NCBI RefSeq assembly: GCF_029937575.1
Contig: NZ_JAPYPS010000003.1
Location: forward strand, 85,023-149,022
Source of the DNA: Nocardioides sp.
Lineage (GTDB): Bacteria > Actinomycetota > Actinomycetes > Propionibacteriales > Nocardioidaceae
Direction: 5' to 3'
DNA: 64,000 bases
In this document: one piece after another, positions 51,629-60,570 of the stretch
Numbering within the stretch: the first letter of the stretch is position 1
Layout of the letters: each line of letters opens with the position of its first letter
Program-made: the position numbers and the translations under genes
Notes under the pieces: generated by a model
Databases searched by the model: none
What the model was told of the DNA's origin: nothing
What the model saw: the letters and a program-made list of their open reading frames with translations, nothing else

Positions 51629-52111
51629 TCAGCCGGTGCTGACGGGCTCGCGATCGGGTCGCGCGGTGGCGTCGGCGTGCATCTCGGCGATCTCGGCGAT
51701 GAAGTCGTCGGCACTCTCGAACGCGCGGTAGACGCTGGCGAAGCGCAGGTAGGCGACCTCGTCGAGGGCGCGCAGCGGGCCGAGGATGGCCAGGCCCACC
51801 TCGTGGGCGGCGATCTCGGCGGCTCCGGCCAGGCGCAGGGCGTCCTCGACGTCCTGACCGAGGCGGGCGAGCTGGTCCTCGGTGACCGGACGTCCCTTGC
51901 AGGCCTTGCGGACCCCGGCCACGGCCTTCTCGCGGGTGAAGGGCTCGCTGGCCCCCGACCGCTTGAGGATGGTGAGCTGCATCAGCTCGACGGTGGTGAA
52001 GCGACGCTCGCAGCCCGAGCACATCCGACGGCGCCGGATCGAGCCGCCGTCGTCGGCGACGCGCGAGTCCAGCACCCGGGTGTCGGTGGCCCGGCAGTAC
52101 GGACAGTGCAT
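51629..52111 (-). CDS. nrdR: transcriptional repressor NrdR
   Basis: A 160-residue repressor of ribonucleotide reductase genes that senses ATP/dATP. The N-terminal zinc ribbon is [17 protein letters not shown] with the second Cys pair in [13 protein letters not shown]; the ATP-cone domain follows (about residues 48-135) with [10 protein letters not shown] and [24 protein letters not shown] five bases before the ATG is one of the strongest ribosome-binding sites in the window. The NrdR box pair 100-150 bases upstream suggests that NrdR represses its own operon. Confidence 0.95.
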   Translation of the reverse strand: MHCPYCRATDTRVLDSRVADDGGSIRRRRMCSGCERRFTTVELMQLTILKRSGASEPFTREKAVAGVRKACKGRPVTEDQLARLGQDVEDALRLAGAAEIAAHEVGLAILGPLRALDEVAYLRFASVYRAFESADDFIAEIAEMHADATARPDREPVSTG

Positions 52112-52214
52112 GGCGGACCTCCTTCGGGCGCTCGTGTGGGCTGGCGTTCTGTGGATGACTGGTGCCTCCCTGTGGAGAACACCGGATCACCTGTGGGTCA
52201 TCCACGAGGAACTG

Positions 52215-52264
52215 TGGAACTAGATGTGGATAACTACATCCGTGTAACTACTAGATGTTGTGGT
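52215..52264 (-). promoter_or_regulatory. pair of NrdR boxes upstream of nrdR
   Basis: The octamer CTAGATGT occurs at 52220-52227 and again at 52251-52258, 31 bases apart (three helical turns), each within a partly symmetric 16-base site. Paired boxes at this distance are the known NrdR operator layout; they probably control nrdR and nrdJ. Confidence 0.6.
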
Positions 52265-52426
52265 GACCCTACGCCCGCTCCACCAGGCATGCAAGAGGAG
52301 CCGGGCAATTCGTCGCTGTCGGCCCGCACGGCCCGCAAAGTCGCAGGTCAGCGCCCACGTCGTTATGGGGCCCGACGTACGGAGCGGCGTGTCGCGAGGG
52401 CTTGGAGCATCAGCGAGAATGAGCCG

Positions 52427-52768
52427 ATGGCTCAGGGCAAACGCGCCGGCGCGCGGCAGAAGCGCGGATTCAACCCCGCCCTGCTCCTGCTCGCCCTGGG
52501 CGTCACCGCCAGCGTCGTCGCCTGGGGCTACCTCGTCTTCGCGGCCGTCGACTTCGGCGGGGCGGCTCGCGACGGAGACGGCGCCGCCTGGGGCTTCTTG
52601 GCGCTGGCCTCGCTCGGCGCCGTCGCCTGCTTGTTCCTCGGCCTGATCCTGCTGAGCCGGATCGCCCGAGCCCTGGGGCTCACCCAGCCACCGCCGCCCA
52701 GGGAGCGGGTCCCGCGGCCCCGGCGCGACCCGGACCCCCCTCCCGGCGGTCATCGCGGCTCCCACTGA
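52427..52768 (+). CDS. small two-helix membrane protein
   Basis: A 113-residue protein with a basic N-terminus (MAQGKRAGARQKRG), two membrane segments (PALLLLALGVTASVVAWGYL and FLALASLGAVACLFLGLILL) and a Pro/Arg-rich cytoplasmic tail. It has the look of a conserved actinobacterial membrane protein of unknown role. Divergent from nrdR. Confidence 0.6.
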   Translation: MAQGKRAGARQKRGFNPALLLLALGVTASVVAWGYLVFAAVDFGGAARDGDGAAWGFLALASLGAVACLFLGLILLSRIARALGLTQPPPPRERVPRPRRDPDPPPGGHRGSH

Positions 52769-52883
52769 CGACCGTGTGGGCCGGGACACGCCCAACCTCT
52801 GGATTGACTCAAGACGGCCGCGCCGATGCTGACGCGGCCCGTGCCGCCTCGCTAGGTTGAGGCGAAACGCACCTACCGGGGGG

Positions 52884-53378
52884 ATGAGTGTGCAGACGAC
52901 CCACGCAGTCGAGGTGACCACGGCCGCCGTGGCCCGCGGCCAGCACGAGAGCACGTGCTCCTGCTCGTGCGGATGGACGCTGACCACCTCAGCGACGTCC
53001 GCGCAGATGGCGACCCGCGTGGCGCACCGCGCCCGGGCCAACCACTTCGAGGACGCCCATCCCGAGCAGCCGGCGTACGCCGAAGGCATCGCGCACGCTC
53101 CGGCGCACGGCCACGCTCCTGCCCTGAGCGGCGCGACGAAGGACGGCTTCCTGTGGACCCGCACCATCGTGTGCGCCTGTGAGTGGGAGCGCGTGGTCAC
53201 CGAGCGCACTCCCCTGCAGGCCGGCAGCGTGGCTCGCGCCGAGCACCGTCGCCACGTCAACGAGGAGACCGACCGACCACCGGCTCGTGACTGGCTGATC
53301 CTGCTCGGCCTGATCGCCGTGGTGGGCACGCTGCTGATCGTGCTCGCCTCCGTGGCGATCAACGCCGCCTCGCTCTGA
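52884..53378 (+). CDS. protein with duplicated Cys-rich module and C-terminal membrane helix
   Basis: A 164-residue protein built from two similar modules: STCSCSCGWTLTTSATSAQM ending in helix residues HRARANHF, and IVCACEWERVVTERTPL ending in EHRRHVNEE. Each has a C-x-C-x-W core that could bind zinc or form a disulfide. A single membrane helix lies near the C-terminus (LILLGLIAVVGTLLIVLASV). No family recognised; the internal duplication is the distinctive feature. The ATG follows a GGGGG stretch. Confidence 0.6.
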   Translation: MSVQTTHAVEVTTAAVARGQHESTCSCSCGWTLTTSATSAQMATRVAHRARANHFEDAHPEQPAYAEGIAHAPAHGHAPALSGATKDGFLWTRTIVCACEWERVVTERTPLQAGSVARAEHRRHVNEETDRPPARDWLILLGLIAVVGTLLIVLASVAINAASL

Positions 53379-53405
53379 CGGTCCCGTCGCCGGTCGCCAC
53401 CTGCC

Positions 53406-53450
53406 GAAAAAGTTGTGAGGGCGGGGACGCCTTCCCACGCCCCGCCCTCA
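53406..53450 (-). terminator. terminator of the LysM gene
   Basis: TGAGGGCGGGG (53416-53426) pairs with CCCCGCCCTCA (53440-53450); on the minus strand the stem is followed by CAACTTTTT. It may also stop transcripts of the convergent gene that ends at 53378. Confidence 0.8.
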
Positions 53451-53495
53451 AGATCGTCGGCCGGGGTCGAGGCGGCCGACGATGTCTGTGTGCGT

Positions 53496-53837
53496 CTACT
53501 CGACCTCGAGCGGCACCTGGAGCCGCTGGCCCACGGCCAGGGCGACGGTGTCGAGGGAGTTGAGCTGCTCGATGGTCCGCATCATGTCGCGCACGTCGCC
53601 GTCCTCACTCACGTCGGAGGCGATCTCCCACAGGGTGTCGCCCGGGGTCACCACGATGGTCTCCGTCGGGGCCGGCTCCCCGGAGGCCAACGAGCCGCTG
53701 GCGAACACCACGCCGATCGCGAGCAGCACCGCCAGGCCCAGGAGCAGCACCACGACTCGGCCACGCCGGGTCAACCGGTAGTCGGGCACATAGGTCGGCT
53801 CGTCGGCCGCGGACAGGATCTCGGTGATGGTGCTCAT
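53496..53837 (-). CDS. LysM membrane protein, likely SOS-induced cell division regulator
   Basis: A 113-residue protein: cytoplasmic basic lead, one membrane helix (about residues 28-47), then a LysM peptidoglycan-binding domain (TIVVTPGDTLWEIASDV to VGQRLQVPL). A LysM protein next to lexA and nrdR is a known actinobacterial arrangement; in Mycobacterium and Corynebacterium the corresponding genes (Rv2719c/ChiZ, divS) are SOS-induced and delay division. LexA-like boxes 110-180 bases upstream support the same here. No separate hydrolase domain is present. CAGGAG sits eight bases before the ATG. Confidence 0.8.
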   Translation of the reverse strand: MSTITEILSAADEPTYVPDYRLTRRGRVVVLLLGLAVLLAIGVVFASGSLASGEPAPTETIVVTPGDTLWEIASDVSEDGDVRDMMRTIEQLNSLDTVALAVGQRLQVPLEVE

Positions 53838-53948
53838 GCTCAGAACTCCTGGGGAAGAAGGTGATCGCGGTGCTTGTCCTTGCTGACCTGATGTCTAGTG
53901 GTGACCACCGACAGTCGGCCCGGAGAAGCGATCCGATCAGACGTTCGA

Positions 53949-53983
53949 TCGAACACGTGTACGAGAGTAGATCACGTGTTCGA
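53949..53983 (-). promoter_or_regulatory. LexA-like box and 11-bp inverted repeat upstream of the LysM gene
   Basis: TCGAACACGTGTACGA at 53949-53964 matches the LexA consensus except one base in the right half. The arm TCGAACACGTG (53949-53959) recurs as its exact reverse complement at 53973-53983, 13 bases away. Confidence 0.65.
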
Positions 53984-54001
53984 ACGAAGGCAACCCCTGA
54001 G

Positions 54002-54017
54002 GCGAACAAATGTTCGA
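54002..54017 (-). promoter_or_regulatory. second LexA-like box upstream of the LysM gene
   Basis: GCGAACAAATGTTCGA has the right half-site and all but the outermost base of the left half-site of the LexA consensus. Confidence 0.65.
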
Positions 54018-54055
54018 TGCGTCGCGACCGCCGAGGCCGGACGCGAGGACTCCCC

Positions 54056-54862
54056 TCAGCGTCGTACGGCGCGCCTGCCCTGCGCCGCGAACAACCCCAT
54101 CGCGCCCGACGCCAACGAGGGCGCCATCGCACTGGCCCGCATCGCGGCCCCGCGCCACGCCGGGACGGTCCGCAGCACGCGCCGACTGCCCATCAGCTCC
54201 ACGGCAGCCGCGGCGATCTCCTCCACCGTGAGCAACCGTCCGCCGGAGGAGACCAGGGCCTTGGCGAGCCCGGTGTCCTTCATCTGCGCCACCATCGGCG
54301 TCGCGACGCCGTCGGGCAGCACCGCGTGCACCCCCACGCCCCGAGGGGCCTCGATGGCCACCGACATCGTCACCGAGACGACGGCCGCCTTCGTGGCGGC
54401 GTACACCGACAGACCCGGCACCGGACCGAGACCGGACAGCGAGGCCGTGTTGACGATGTCGCCCCCCGCCTGGTCGAAGGAGGCCAGTGCCGCCCGCATC
54501 CCCCACAGGACACCCAGCAGGTTGATCTCGACCAGCCCGCGCACCTGCTCCTCCTCCAGCTCCCCGAGGTCGCCGTCCCAGCCGACCCCGGCGTTGTTGA
54601 ACCACGCCCGCAGCGGACCGTGGCGCAACGCCTCGGCAGCGACCCGCTGGTGCGAGGCCGCCTCCCGCACGTCCTGCTCCAGCCCGGCCACCGCCCCGAT
54701 CTCCTCGGCGGTCCGGGCCACGGCGCCGCCCTCGACGTCGGTGATCACCACCGCGTAGCCGTCCCCGACCAGCCGTTCTGCGATCCCGCGACCGATCCCC
54801 CGTGCGGCTCCGGTGACCACGCAGCTGCCTCCGTGCTCGCCACTTCCCTGATGCGTCCTCAT
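54056..54862 (-). CDS. short-chain dehydrogenase/reductase
   Basis: A 268-residue Rossmann-fold oxidoreductase with the cofactor loop [16 protein letters not shown] (about residues 16-31), an NNAG strand motif near residue 93, a catalytic Ser region NTASLSGLG and the active-site YAATKAAVV (Tyr and Lys). An Asp at the end of the second strand (VITDVEGG) favours NAD over NADP. Substrate unknown. It lies between the LysM gene and lexA, divergent from lexA, and shares the short promoter region that holds the lexA SOS box. Confidence 0.85.
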   Translation of the reverse strand: MRTHQGSGEHGGSCVVTGAARGIGRGIAERLVGDGYAVVITDVEGGAVARTAEEIGAVAGLEQDVREAASHQRVAAEALRHGPLRAWFNNAGVGWDGDLGELEEEQVRGLVEINLLGVLWGMRAALASFDQAGGDIVNTASLSGLGPVPGLSVYAATKAAVVSVTMSVAIEAPRGVGVHAVLPDGVATPMVAQMKDTGLAKALVSSGGRLLTVEEIAAAAVELMGSRRVLRTVPAWRGAAMRASAMAPSLASGAMGLFAAQGRRAVRR

Positions 54863-54903
54863 GGCGGGCAGTCTTCCAGGCCGCGTTCGGCGCGACACGC
54901 CGT

Positions 54904-54919
54904 TCGAACACCTGTTTGA
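54904..54919 (+). promoter_or_regulatory. LexA (SOS) box of lexA
   Basis: TCGAACACCTGTTTGA matches TCGAAC-N4-GTTYGA, 31 bases before the lexA ATG. It lies in the 88-base space between lexA and the divergent dehydrogenase gene and could affect both. Confidence 0.85.
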
Positions 54920-54950
54920 AATCACCTGGCGTCGGTGGCACGCTCAGCAC

Positions 54951-55700
54951 ATGGCCTCGAACTCTGACTCCTCCGGCGCAACCGACAAGCCGCGTACGCC
55001 GGTCAGCGAGCTGCCCGACGGACCGCCCGACGCCACCGGGCTCACCCCGCGCCAGCAGCGGGTGCTGACCCACATCAAGGAGAGCATCGAGCGGCGCGGC
55101 TACCCGCCCAGCATGCGCGAGATCGGTGGAGCCGTGGGCCTGACCAGCACCTCGAGCGTGGCCCACCAGCTCAAGGTGCTGCAGGAGAAGGGCTACATCA
55201 AGCGCGACCCCAACCGTCCGCGGGCGCTGGAGGTCTTCCTGCCCGAGGTGATGGCCGCGCGCCGCTCGCTCTCCAGCGCCGAGGAGTCGTCGTACGACGA
55301 GACCGGCATCGGCGACATCGCCCAGCCGCCGACCAACGTCCCCCTGGTGGGTCGGATCGCGGCCGGCGGGCCGATCCTGGCCGAGGAGACCTTCGAGGAC
55401 GTCTTCCCCCTGCCGCGCCAGCTGGTCGGCGAGGGGCAGCTCTTCCTGCTGCAGGTCAGCGGGGAGTCGATGATCGAGGCCGCGATCTGCGACGGCGACT
55501 ACGTCGTCATCCGGCAGGAGCAGACCGCGTCCAACGGCGAGATCGTCGCGGCGATGATCGACGGCGAGGCCACGGTCAAGACCTTCCAGCGCACCGACGG
55601 CCAGGTGTGGCTGATGCCGCACAACGCGGCCTTCGACCCGATCGACGGCACCCACGCCACGATCCTCGGGGTGGTCACCGCGGTCCTGCGTCGCGTATGA
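54951..55700 (+). CDS. lexA: SOS response repressor LexA
   Basis: A 249-residue repressor with a disordered lead of about 30 residues, a winged-helix DNA-binding domain ([20 protein letters not shown] to [13 protein letters not shown]), and the S24 self-cleavage domain. The cleaved bond is Ala138-Gly139 in GRIAAGGP; the catalytic residues are Ser173 in SGESM and Lys210 in TVKTF. RecA-driven self-cleavage would release the boxes before the HNH, LysM and lexA genes. ATG 54951 gives the usual length. Confidence 0.97.
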   Translation: MASNSDSSGATDKPRTPVSELPDGPPDATGLTPRQQRVLTHIKESIERRGYPPSMREIGGAVGLTSTSSVAHQLKVLQEKGYIKRDPNRPRALEVFLPEVMAARRSLSSAEESSYDETGIGDIAQPPTNVPLVGRIAAGGPILAEETFEDVFPLPRQLVGEGQLFLLQVSGESMIEAAICDGDYVVIRQEQTASNGEIVAAMIDGEATVKTFQRTDGQVWLMPHNAAFDPIDGTHATILGVVTAVLRRV

Positions 55701-55773
55701 CCTGACCATGAACAGTGGGCATCCAGCGTCCCCCGGCCATGACCTCCGGCTCGGGAGGTCGTTGGATATCCAT

Positions 55774-57465
55774 GTGACGACCTCTTCTTCCGCCCTGCCC
55801 CCCGTCGACCGCCGTACGGTCCTGGCCACCGGGACCGCCGCCGGCCTCGTCGCCGCGGCCGGCACCGGAGCCCCGGCGGCCGGCGAGCCGTCGGCCAAGC
55901 CGAAGGCCAAGCGCTACTTCCAGCACGGCATCGCCTCGGGAGATCCGCGGCCCAAGAAGGTCATCATCTGGACCCGGGTCACTCCCACGCCAGCCAGCAA
56001 GCCCGGCTCCGGCAAGGGCCCCACGATCGACGTGCGCTGGCAGGTCGCCAAGGACAAGCGCTTCCGCAAGGTCGTCAAGCGCGGGTCGTTCACCACCAGC
56101 GCCGCACGCGACCACACGGTCAAGCTGGACGTCTCCGGCCTCAAGCCGGCCACGTGGTACTTCTACCGCTTCACCTTCGACGGCGCCCACAGCCCGGTCG
56201 GGACCACCCGCACCGCTCCGCGAGCCCGCTCGACGCCGCGCAACCTGCGGTTCGGAGTCGTGTCCTGCGCCAACCTGCAGGCCGGGTGGTTCTCGGCCTA
56301 CCGGGGCGTGGCCGCCCGCAACGACCTGCACGCCGTGCTTCACCTCGGCGACTACCTCTACGAGTACGCCCCCGGCCAGTACGGCATGGGCCAGGGCAAC
56401 GTCGACATCCGCAAGCACGACCCCGCCCGGGAGATGGTCTCGCTCTCGGACTACCGCCGCCGCCACGCGCAGTACAAGACCGACCCCGACCTGCAGGCTG
56501 CCCACGCGAAGTACCCCTGGATCGTCACGTGGGACGACCACGAGGTCACCAACGACCAGTACGACACCGGTGCCGAGAACCACAACGCCGGCGAGGGCAA
56601 CTACCTGCGGCGCCGGGCGCGTGCGCACCGCGCCTACGACGAGTGGATGCCGGTCCAGCTCAACAACACGACCAAGCTCGGCGACGGCGACCGTCTCTAC
56701 CGCCGACTGAAGTTCGGCCAGCTCGCCGAGATCAGCATGCTCGACCTGCGCACCTACCGCTCCGAGCAGGTCAGCACTCCTGCCATCGACCCGGCGGTCA
56801 GCGACCCCGACCGCACCATCACCGGCGCCAAGCAGCTGAGGTGGCTCAAGAAGTCCCTCCAGCGCCGCAAGGCATTGTGGAAGGTGATCGGCAACCCGGT
56901 GATGATCACCCCGGTCACCTTCGGGTCGCTGCCCGGCGACCTGCTCGACCCGATCAACGACGTCACAGGCCTGCTGCCGGAGGACGGCGCGCCGTACAAC
57001 GTGGACCAGTGGGACGGCTACACCGCCGACCGCAAGGAGGTGTTCACCTTCATCAAGGACCACAACGTCGAGAACGCCCTCTTCATCACCGGTGACATCC
57101 ACTCGGGCTGGGCCTGCGAGCTGCCCTACGACGCCGGCAGCTATCCGCTGAGCGGATCGGCGGGCGTCGAGTTCGTCTGCAGCTCGGTGACCTCGAACAA
57201 CCTCAAGGACATCACCGGTACGCCGGCCGGTACGACGAGCCGGCTGGTCGAGACCGCGATCATGGCCGCTAATCCCTACATCAAGTACCTCAACTTCGAC
57301 GACCACGGCTTCTCGGTCCTCGACCTGACCGCCAAGCGCGCCCAGATGGACTGGTACGTCATCGGCGACCGGGCCGACAAGGGCACCTCGATCACCTACG
57401 AGACCAGCTTCCGCACCGACACCGGCACCAACCGGATCAGCCGCGTCGGAAGGCCGGTGGCCTGA
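55774..57465 (+). CDS. phoD: Tat-exported alkaline phosphatase D
   Basis: A 563-residue phosphodiesterase/phosphomonoesterase exported folded: the N-terminus holds DRRTVLATGTAAGL, a twin-arginine signal, cleaved near AAG. The PhoD N-terminal beta domain precedes the metallophosphatase core with SCANLQAGWF, HLGDYLYEY, TWDDHEVTND and GDIHSGW, the Fe/Ca ligands of the family. GTG 55774 is chosen to keep the signal peptide short; ATG 55708 is in frame. The next phosphatase begins one base after its stop, so the two are an operon for phosphate release from organic esters or teichoic acids. Confidence 0.9.
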   Translation: MTTSSSALPPVDRRTVLATGTAAGLVAAAGTGAPAAGEPSAKPKAKRYFQHGIASGDPRPKKVIIWTRVTPTPASKPGSGKGPTIDVRWQVAKDKRFRKVVKRGSFTTSAARDHTVKLDVSGLKPATWYFYRFTFDGAHSPVGTTRTAPRARSTPRNLRFGVVSCANLQAGWFSAYRGVAARNDLHAVLHLGDYLYEYAPGQYGMGQGNVDIRKHDPAREMVSLSDYRRRHAQYKTDPDLQAAHAKYPWIVTWDDHEVTNDQYDTGAENHNAGEGNYLRRRARAHRAYDEWMPVQLNNTTKLGDGDRLYRRLKFGQLAEISMLDLRTYRSEQVSTPAIDPAVSDPDRTITGAKQLRWLKKSLQRRKALWKVIGNPVMITPVTFGSLPGDLLDPINDVTGLLPEDGAPYNVDQWDGYTADRKEVFTFIKDHNVENALFITGDIHSGWACELPYDAGSYPLSGSAGVEFVCSSVTSNNLKDITGTPAGTTSRLVETAIMAANPYIKYLNFDDHGFSVLDLTAKRAQMDWYVIGDRADKGTSITYETSFRTDTGTNRISRVGRPVA

Positions 57466-57466
57466 G

Positions 57467-58810
57467 ATGTGTCAGAGCTCCACGCCTCGCCGCGACGGTG
57501 AGCCCACGCCGTACGACGTCGGGCTGGCCGAGATCGCCGCGGGTCGTCGTACGGTGCTCAAGCTCGGTGGTGCGGGACTGGTGTTCTCCTCGGCCGCGGC
57601 CGGCGGAGCCCTCGGCATGGAGTCCGCGGCCGCCGCGGGCAAGAAGCTGAGGAGGACCAAGAAGCGCGCCTACGTGCTGGTGGTCGACGGGTGCTTGCCC
57701 GAGGAGATCGACAGCGGGCTGACCCCCAACCTGGCCAGTCTGCGCGACGGCGGCCTGCGCTACTCGCGGGCGGCCTCGAAGCCGATCATGGAGACCATCC
57801 CCAACCACGTGATGATGATGACCGGGGTCCGACCCGATCGTTCGGGCGTGCCGGCGAACTCGATCTACGACCGCAAGGAAAAGGTCATCCGGGAGCTGGA
57901 CCGGCCTCGGGACCTCAAGGCCGACACGATCATCGAACGGATGAACCGACGTGGGCTGCGCACCGGCACGGTGCTGAGCAAGGAGTACCTCTACGGGATC
58001 TTCGGCACCCGGGCAACCGACCGCTGGGAGCCGGCCCCGATCATCCCCGTCTCCGGTCACGCCCCGGACATCTTCACGATGCAGGCGGCCCTGGCGATGC
58101 TCGACGAGCTCGACCCGCACCTGATGTTCGTCAACCTCGGCGACGTCGACCGCCTCGGCCACACCGACTTCACCGGCCCCTCGGGCGTCCAGGCTGCTCG
58201 ACGAGTCGGCCTCGTGCAGACCGACCTGCAGGTGGGCCGGTTCATCGCTGCCCTGCGTGCCTCCGGGACGTGGAAGCACTCGATGCTCATCGTGCTGGCC
58301 GACCACTCCATGGACTTCTCGCGCCCCGACCGCGTCGTCAGCCTGCAGGGGCCGTTCGAGGACGACCCGTTCCTGGCCGGCAAGTTCGTGATCGCCGACA
58401 ACGGCGGCGCCGATCTCGTCTACTGGACCGGGCCGAAGCGTCAGCGCGAGAAGGCGATCAAGAGGATGCGCACGATCGCCCGCGCGGTCCCCGGGGTGCT
58501 CAACTGCAAGAACCCGCAGTCGAAGTGGATGCGCCTGGGCCCCGAGGCCGGCGACCTGGTGGTCTTCTGCAGGTCGGGCTGGCGCTTCAGCGACCCCGAT
58601 CCGGTGACGTCCAACCCGATCCCCGGCAATCACGGCCACCCCGCCACGAGGCCGATCCCGTTCTTCATCTCCGGTGGCCACCCCAGCATCCCGAGGCGCA
58701 AGGCATCGTCCAAGGTGGCGCACACCGTCGACGTCGCACCGACCATTGCCGACTTCTTCGGGATCAAGGGCAAGCCGCGGGGAGGGTACGACGGCCGCTC
58801 GCGGTTGTGA
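57467..58810 (+). CDS. Tat-exported type I phosphodiesterase/nucleotide pyrophosphatase
   Basis: A 447-residue alkaline-phosphatase-superfamily enzyme. The twin-arginine motif is GRRTVLKLGGAG (about residues 26-37). The catalytic core has VLVVDGCLPEE (first metal Asp), the nucleophile Thr in METIPNHVMMMTG (about residue 107), NLGDVDRLGHTDF (metal Asp/His) and LADHSMDF. It would cleave phosphodiester or pyrophosphate bonds outside the cell. The ATG is one base after the phoD stop. Confidence 0.85.
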   Translation: MCQSSTPRRDGEPTPYDVGLAEIAAGRRTVLKLGGAGLVFSSAAAGGALGMESAAAAGKKLRRTKKRAYVLVVDGCLPEEIDSGLTPNLASLRDGGLRYSRAASKPIMETIPNHVMMMTGVRPDRSGVPANSIYDRKEKVIRELDRPRDLKADTIIERMNRRGLRTGTVLSKEYLYGIFGTRATDRWEPAPIIPVSGHAPDIFTMQAALAMLDELDPHLMFVNLGDVDRLGHTDFTGPSGVQAARRVGLVQTDLQVGRFIAALRASGTWKHSMLIVLADHSMDFSRPDRVVSLQGPFEDDPFLAGKFVIADNGGADLVYWTGPKRQREKAIKRMRTIARAVPGVLNCKNPQSKWMRLGPEAGDLVVFCRSGWRFSDPDPVTSNPIPGNHGHPATRPIPFFISGGHPSIPRRKASSKVAHTVDVAPTIADFFGIKGKPRGGYDGRSRL

Positions 58811-58824
58811 GTCGGGGTCCGGGA

Positions 58825-58830
58825 TAGCGT
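58825..58830 (+). promoter_or_regulatory. -10 hexamer TAGCGT, leaderless start
   Basis: TAGCGT plus GCGTCC leads to GTG 58837, giving the protease gene its own promoter 15 bases after the phosphatase stop. Confidence 0.5.
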
Positions 58831-58836
58831 GCGTCC

Positions 58837-60570
58837 GTGACTCCCCTCCGCACCCGCGCCGCCGCGGTCGTCGCCGCCCTCGGCCTCGCCTCGTTGACCG
58901 CCCTCTCCGCGGGCGCGAGCGCCAGCGCCGAGGTCACGATCACCCCGGCGCCGAGTCGCGCCGACGCCGTCGCCTCGGCGGGCGGAGGGTCGAGCCCTGG
59001 GACGAGCCTGAAGCAGGCCGCGGCCACCACCGATCGCAAGGCTGCGGTCGACGCCCTGGCCACCGTGCGCGCGGTCCTCGCCCCGAAGTCCGCCGGGCGC
59101 GCTCGCGCCGACCTCGAGACCGGCGGGGTCGAGGCGACCATGGCGCTGCGTGATCTGGCGCTGCGGTCGGGGGCGCTCGGGGAGGACGACCGAGCCGAGG
59201 CGGCGGCCTACCTGGCTCGCCCCACCGATGGCAACGACGGCGACGACTTCACCGTGGAGTACGGCGTCGCGGAGGCCGCCCCGGTGTGCACGCCGGACGT
59301 CTGCGTGCACTACGTCACGGCCGCCAACGAGAACGAGGACGCGCCTCCGCCGGCGGACACGAAGAACGCGGCCGGCAACACCGGAGCCAACGGCATCCCG
59401 GACTACGTCGACACCGTCGTACGCGTGATGACGAAGGTGCACGACACCTACCGCAAGGCGGGCTACCGCGAGCCGCGGCCCGACGACGGTCTCGGTGGCG
59501 ACGACCGGATCGACATCTATCTGGCCGAGATCGGTAGCCGCGGCGCCTACGGCTACTGCACCACCGACCAGGACAACCCGGGCCCCTCCCAGCCGCAGGT
59601 CTACGACCGGTGGGCCTACTGCGTGCTGGACAACGACTACGCGGGCTTCCCCAACACCCCCCTGGAGAACATCCAGGTCACCGCCGCGCACGAGTACTTC
59701 CACGCCACCCAGTACGCCTACGACGCCTTCGAGGACCCGTGGTTCCTCGAGGCCACGGCGACGTGGGCCGAGGACGAGGTCTACGACAAGGTCGACGACA
59801 ACGTGCAGTACCTCAAGCCCAGCCCGTTGACCGCGCCGTTCCTCCCGCTCGACTACTTCATCTCCGCCGGCAACTTCGCCAACTTCCACTACGGCACGTG
59901 GAGCTTCTTCCGCTTCCTGACCGAGAAGTACCGCGCCAGGAAGGGCGGCATGCCGGTCCTGATGCTCGACCTGATGAAGAAGGTCGACGGGTCCGCGAGC
60001 GGGCCCGACCAGTACTCGTGGCAGGCCGTCCAGTCCGTGCTCGCGAAGAAGGGGACCACCGCCGCGAAGCAGTTCCTGGCCTTCTCGGTCGCCAACCGCG
60101 ACCCGCGCAAGAACTACGACGAGGGCAAGGCCAACAAGTACCCCGTGGGCCCACTGGCCGGCAGCGTGAAGCTGACGAAGAAGAAGAGCCGCACCAACCA
60201 GGCCACGGTCAGGACCGAGCACCTGTCCTCGGCGACGTACCGGATCACGCCGCGCAGGCTCGCGCACAAGAAGACCAAGCTCAAGGTGACCCTGGACATG
60301 GCTCCCAGGAAGCGGGGCTCCATGGCCGCGGTCACGGTGTTCCCCACGAGGGGCAAGACCAAGACCAGCATCGTGAGGCTCGACGGCCAGGGCGACGGGA
60401 GCGCGAAGGTGGCCTTCAGCTCGACGAAGGTGCGCTACGTCGAGGTGACCCTGGCCAACACCAGCGGTCGCTTCACCAAGTGCTTCGAGCAGTACACGCC
60501 GTTCTCCTGCTACGGCCTGCCGAAGGACGACCGGCAGAGGCAGAAGATCAGCGCACGCGTGGTGCGGTAG
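58837..60570 (+). CDS. exported zinc metalloprotease of the MXAN_6640 type
   Basis: A 577-residue protein with a signal peptide (cleavage near ASASAE). A helical propeptide-like part covers about residues 35-135; the catalytic domain has AAHEYFHATQYAYDAFED (HExxH near residue 289) followed by WFLEATATWAEDEVYD, which provides a further Glu. The C-terminal third is a Lys-rich beta domain with two Cys near the end (KCFEQYTPFSCYG). MXAN_6640-family proteins are putative secreted peptidases of unknown substrate. The stop abuts that of the dinG gene. Confidence 0.8.
   Translation: MTPLRTRAAAVVAALGLASLTALSAGASASAEVTITPAPSRADAVASAGGGSSPGTSLKQAAATTDRKAAVDALATVRAVLAPKSAGRARADLETGGVEATMALRDLALRSGALGEDDRAEAAAYLARPTDGNDGDDFTVEYGVAEAAPVCTPDVCVHYVTAANENEDAPPPADTKNAAGNTGANGIPDYVDTVVRVMTKVHDTYRKAGYREPRPDDGLGGDDRIDIYLAEIGSRGAYGYCTTDQDNPGPSQPQVYDRWAYCVLDNDYAGFPNTPLENIQVTAAHEYFHATQYAYDAFEDPWFLEATATWAEDEVYDKVDDNVQYLKPSPLTAPFLPLDYFISAGNFANFHYGTWSFFRFLTEKYRARKGGMPVLMLDLMKKVDGSASGPDQYSWQAVQSVLAKKGTTAAKQFLAFSVANRDPRKNYDEGKANKYPVGPLAGSVKLTKKKSRTNQATVRTEHLSSATYRITPRRLAHKKTKLKVTLDMAPRKRGSMAAVTVFPTRGKTKTSIVRLDGQGDGSAKVAFSSTKVRYVEVTLANTSGRFTKCFEQYTPFSCYGLPKDDRQRQKISARVVR

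Noticed and set aside
49312..51714. 800-codon minus-strand frame overlapping nrdJ
   Set aside because: Arg/His/Pro-rich shadow frame of nrdJ; the real protein is in the neighbouring frame with all active-site cysteines.
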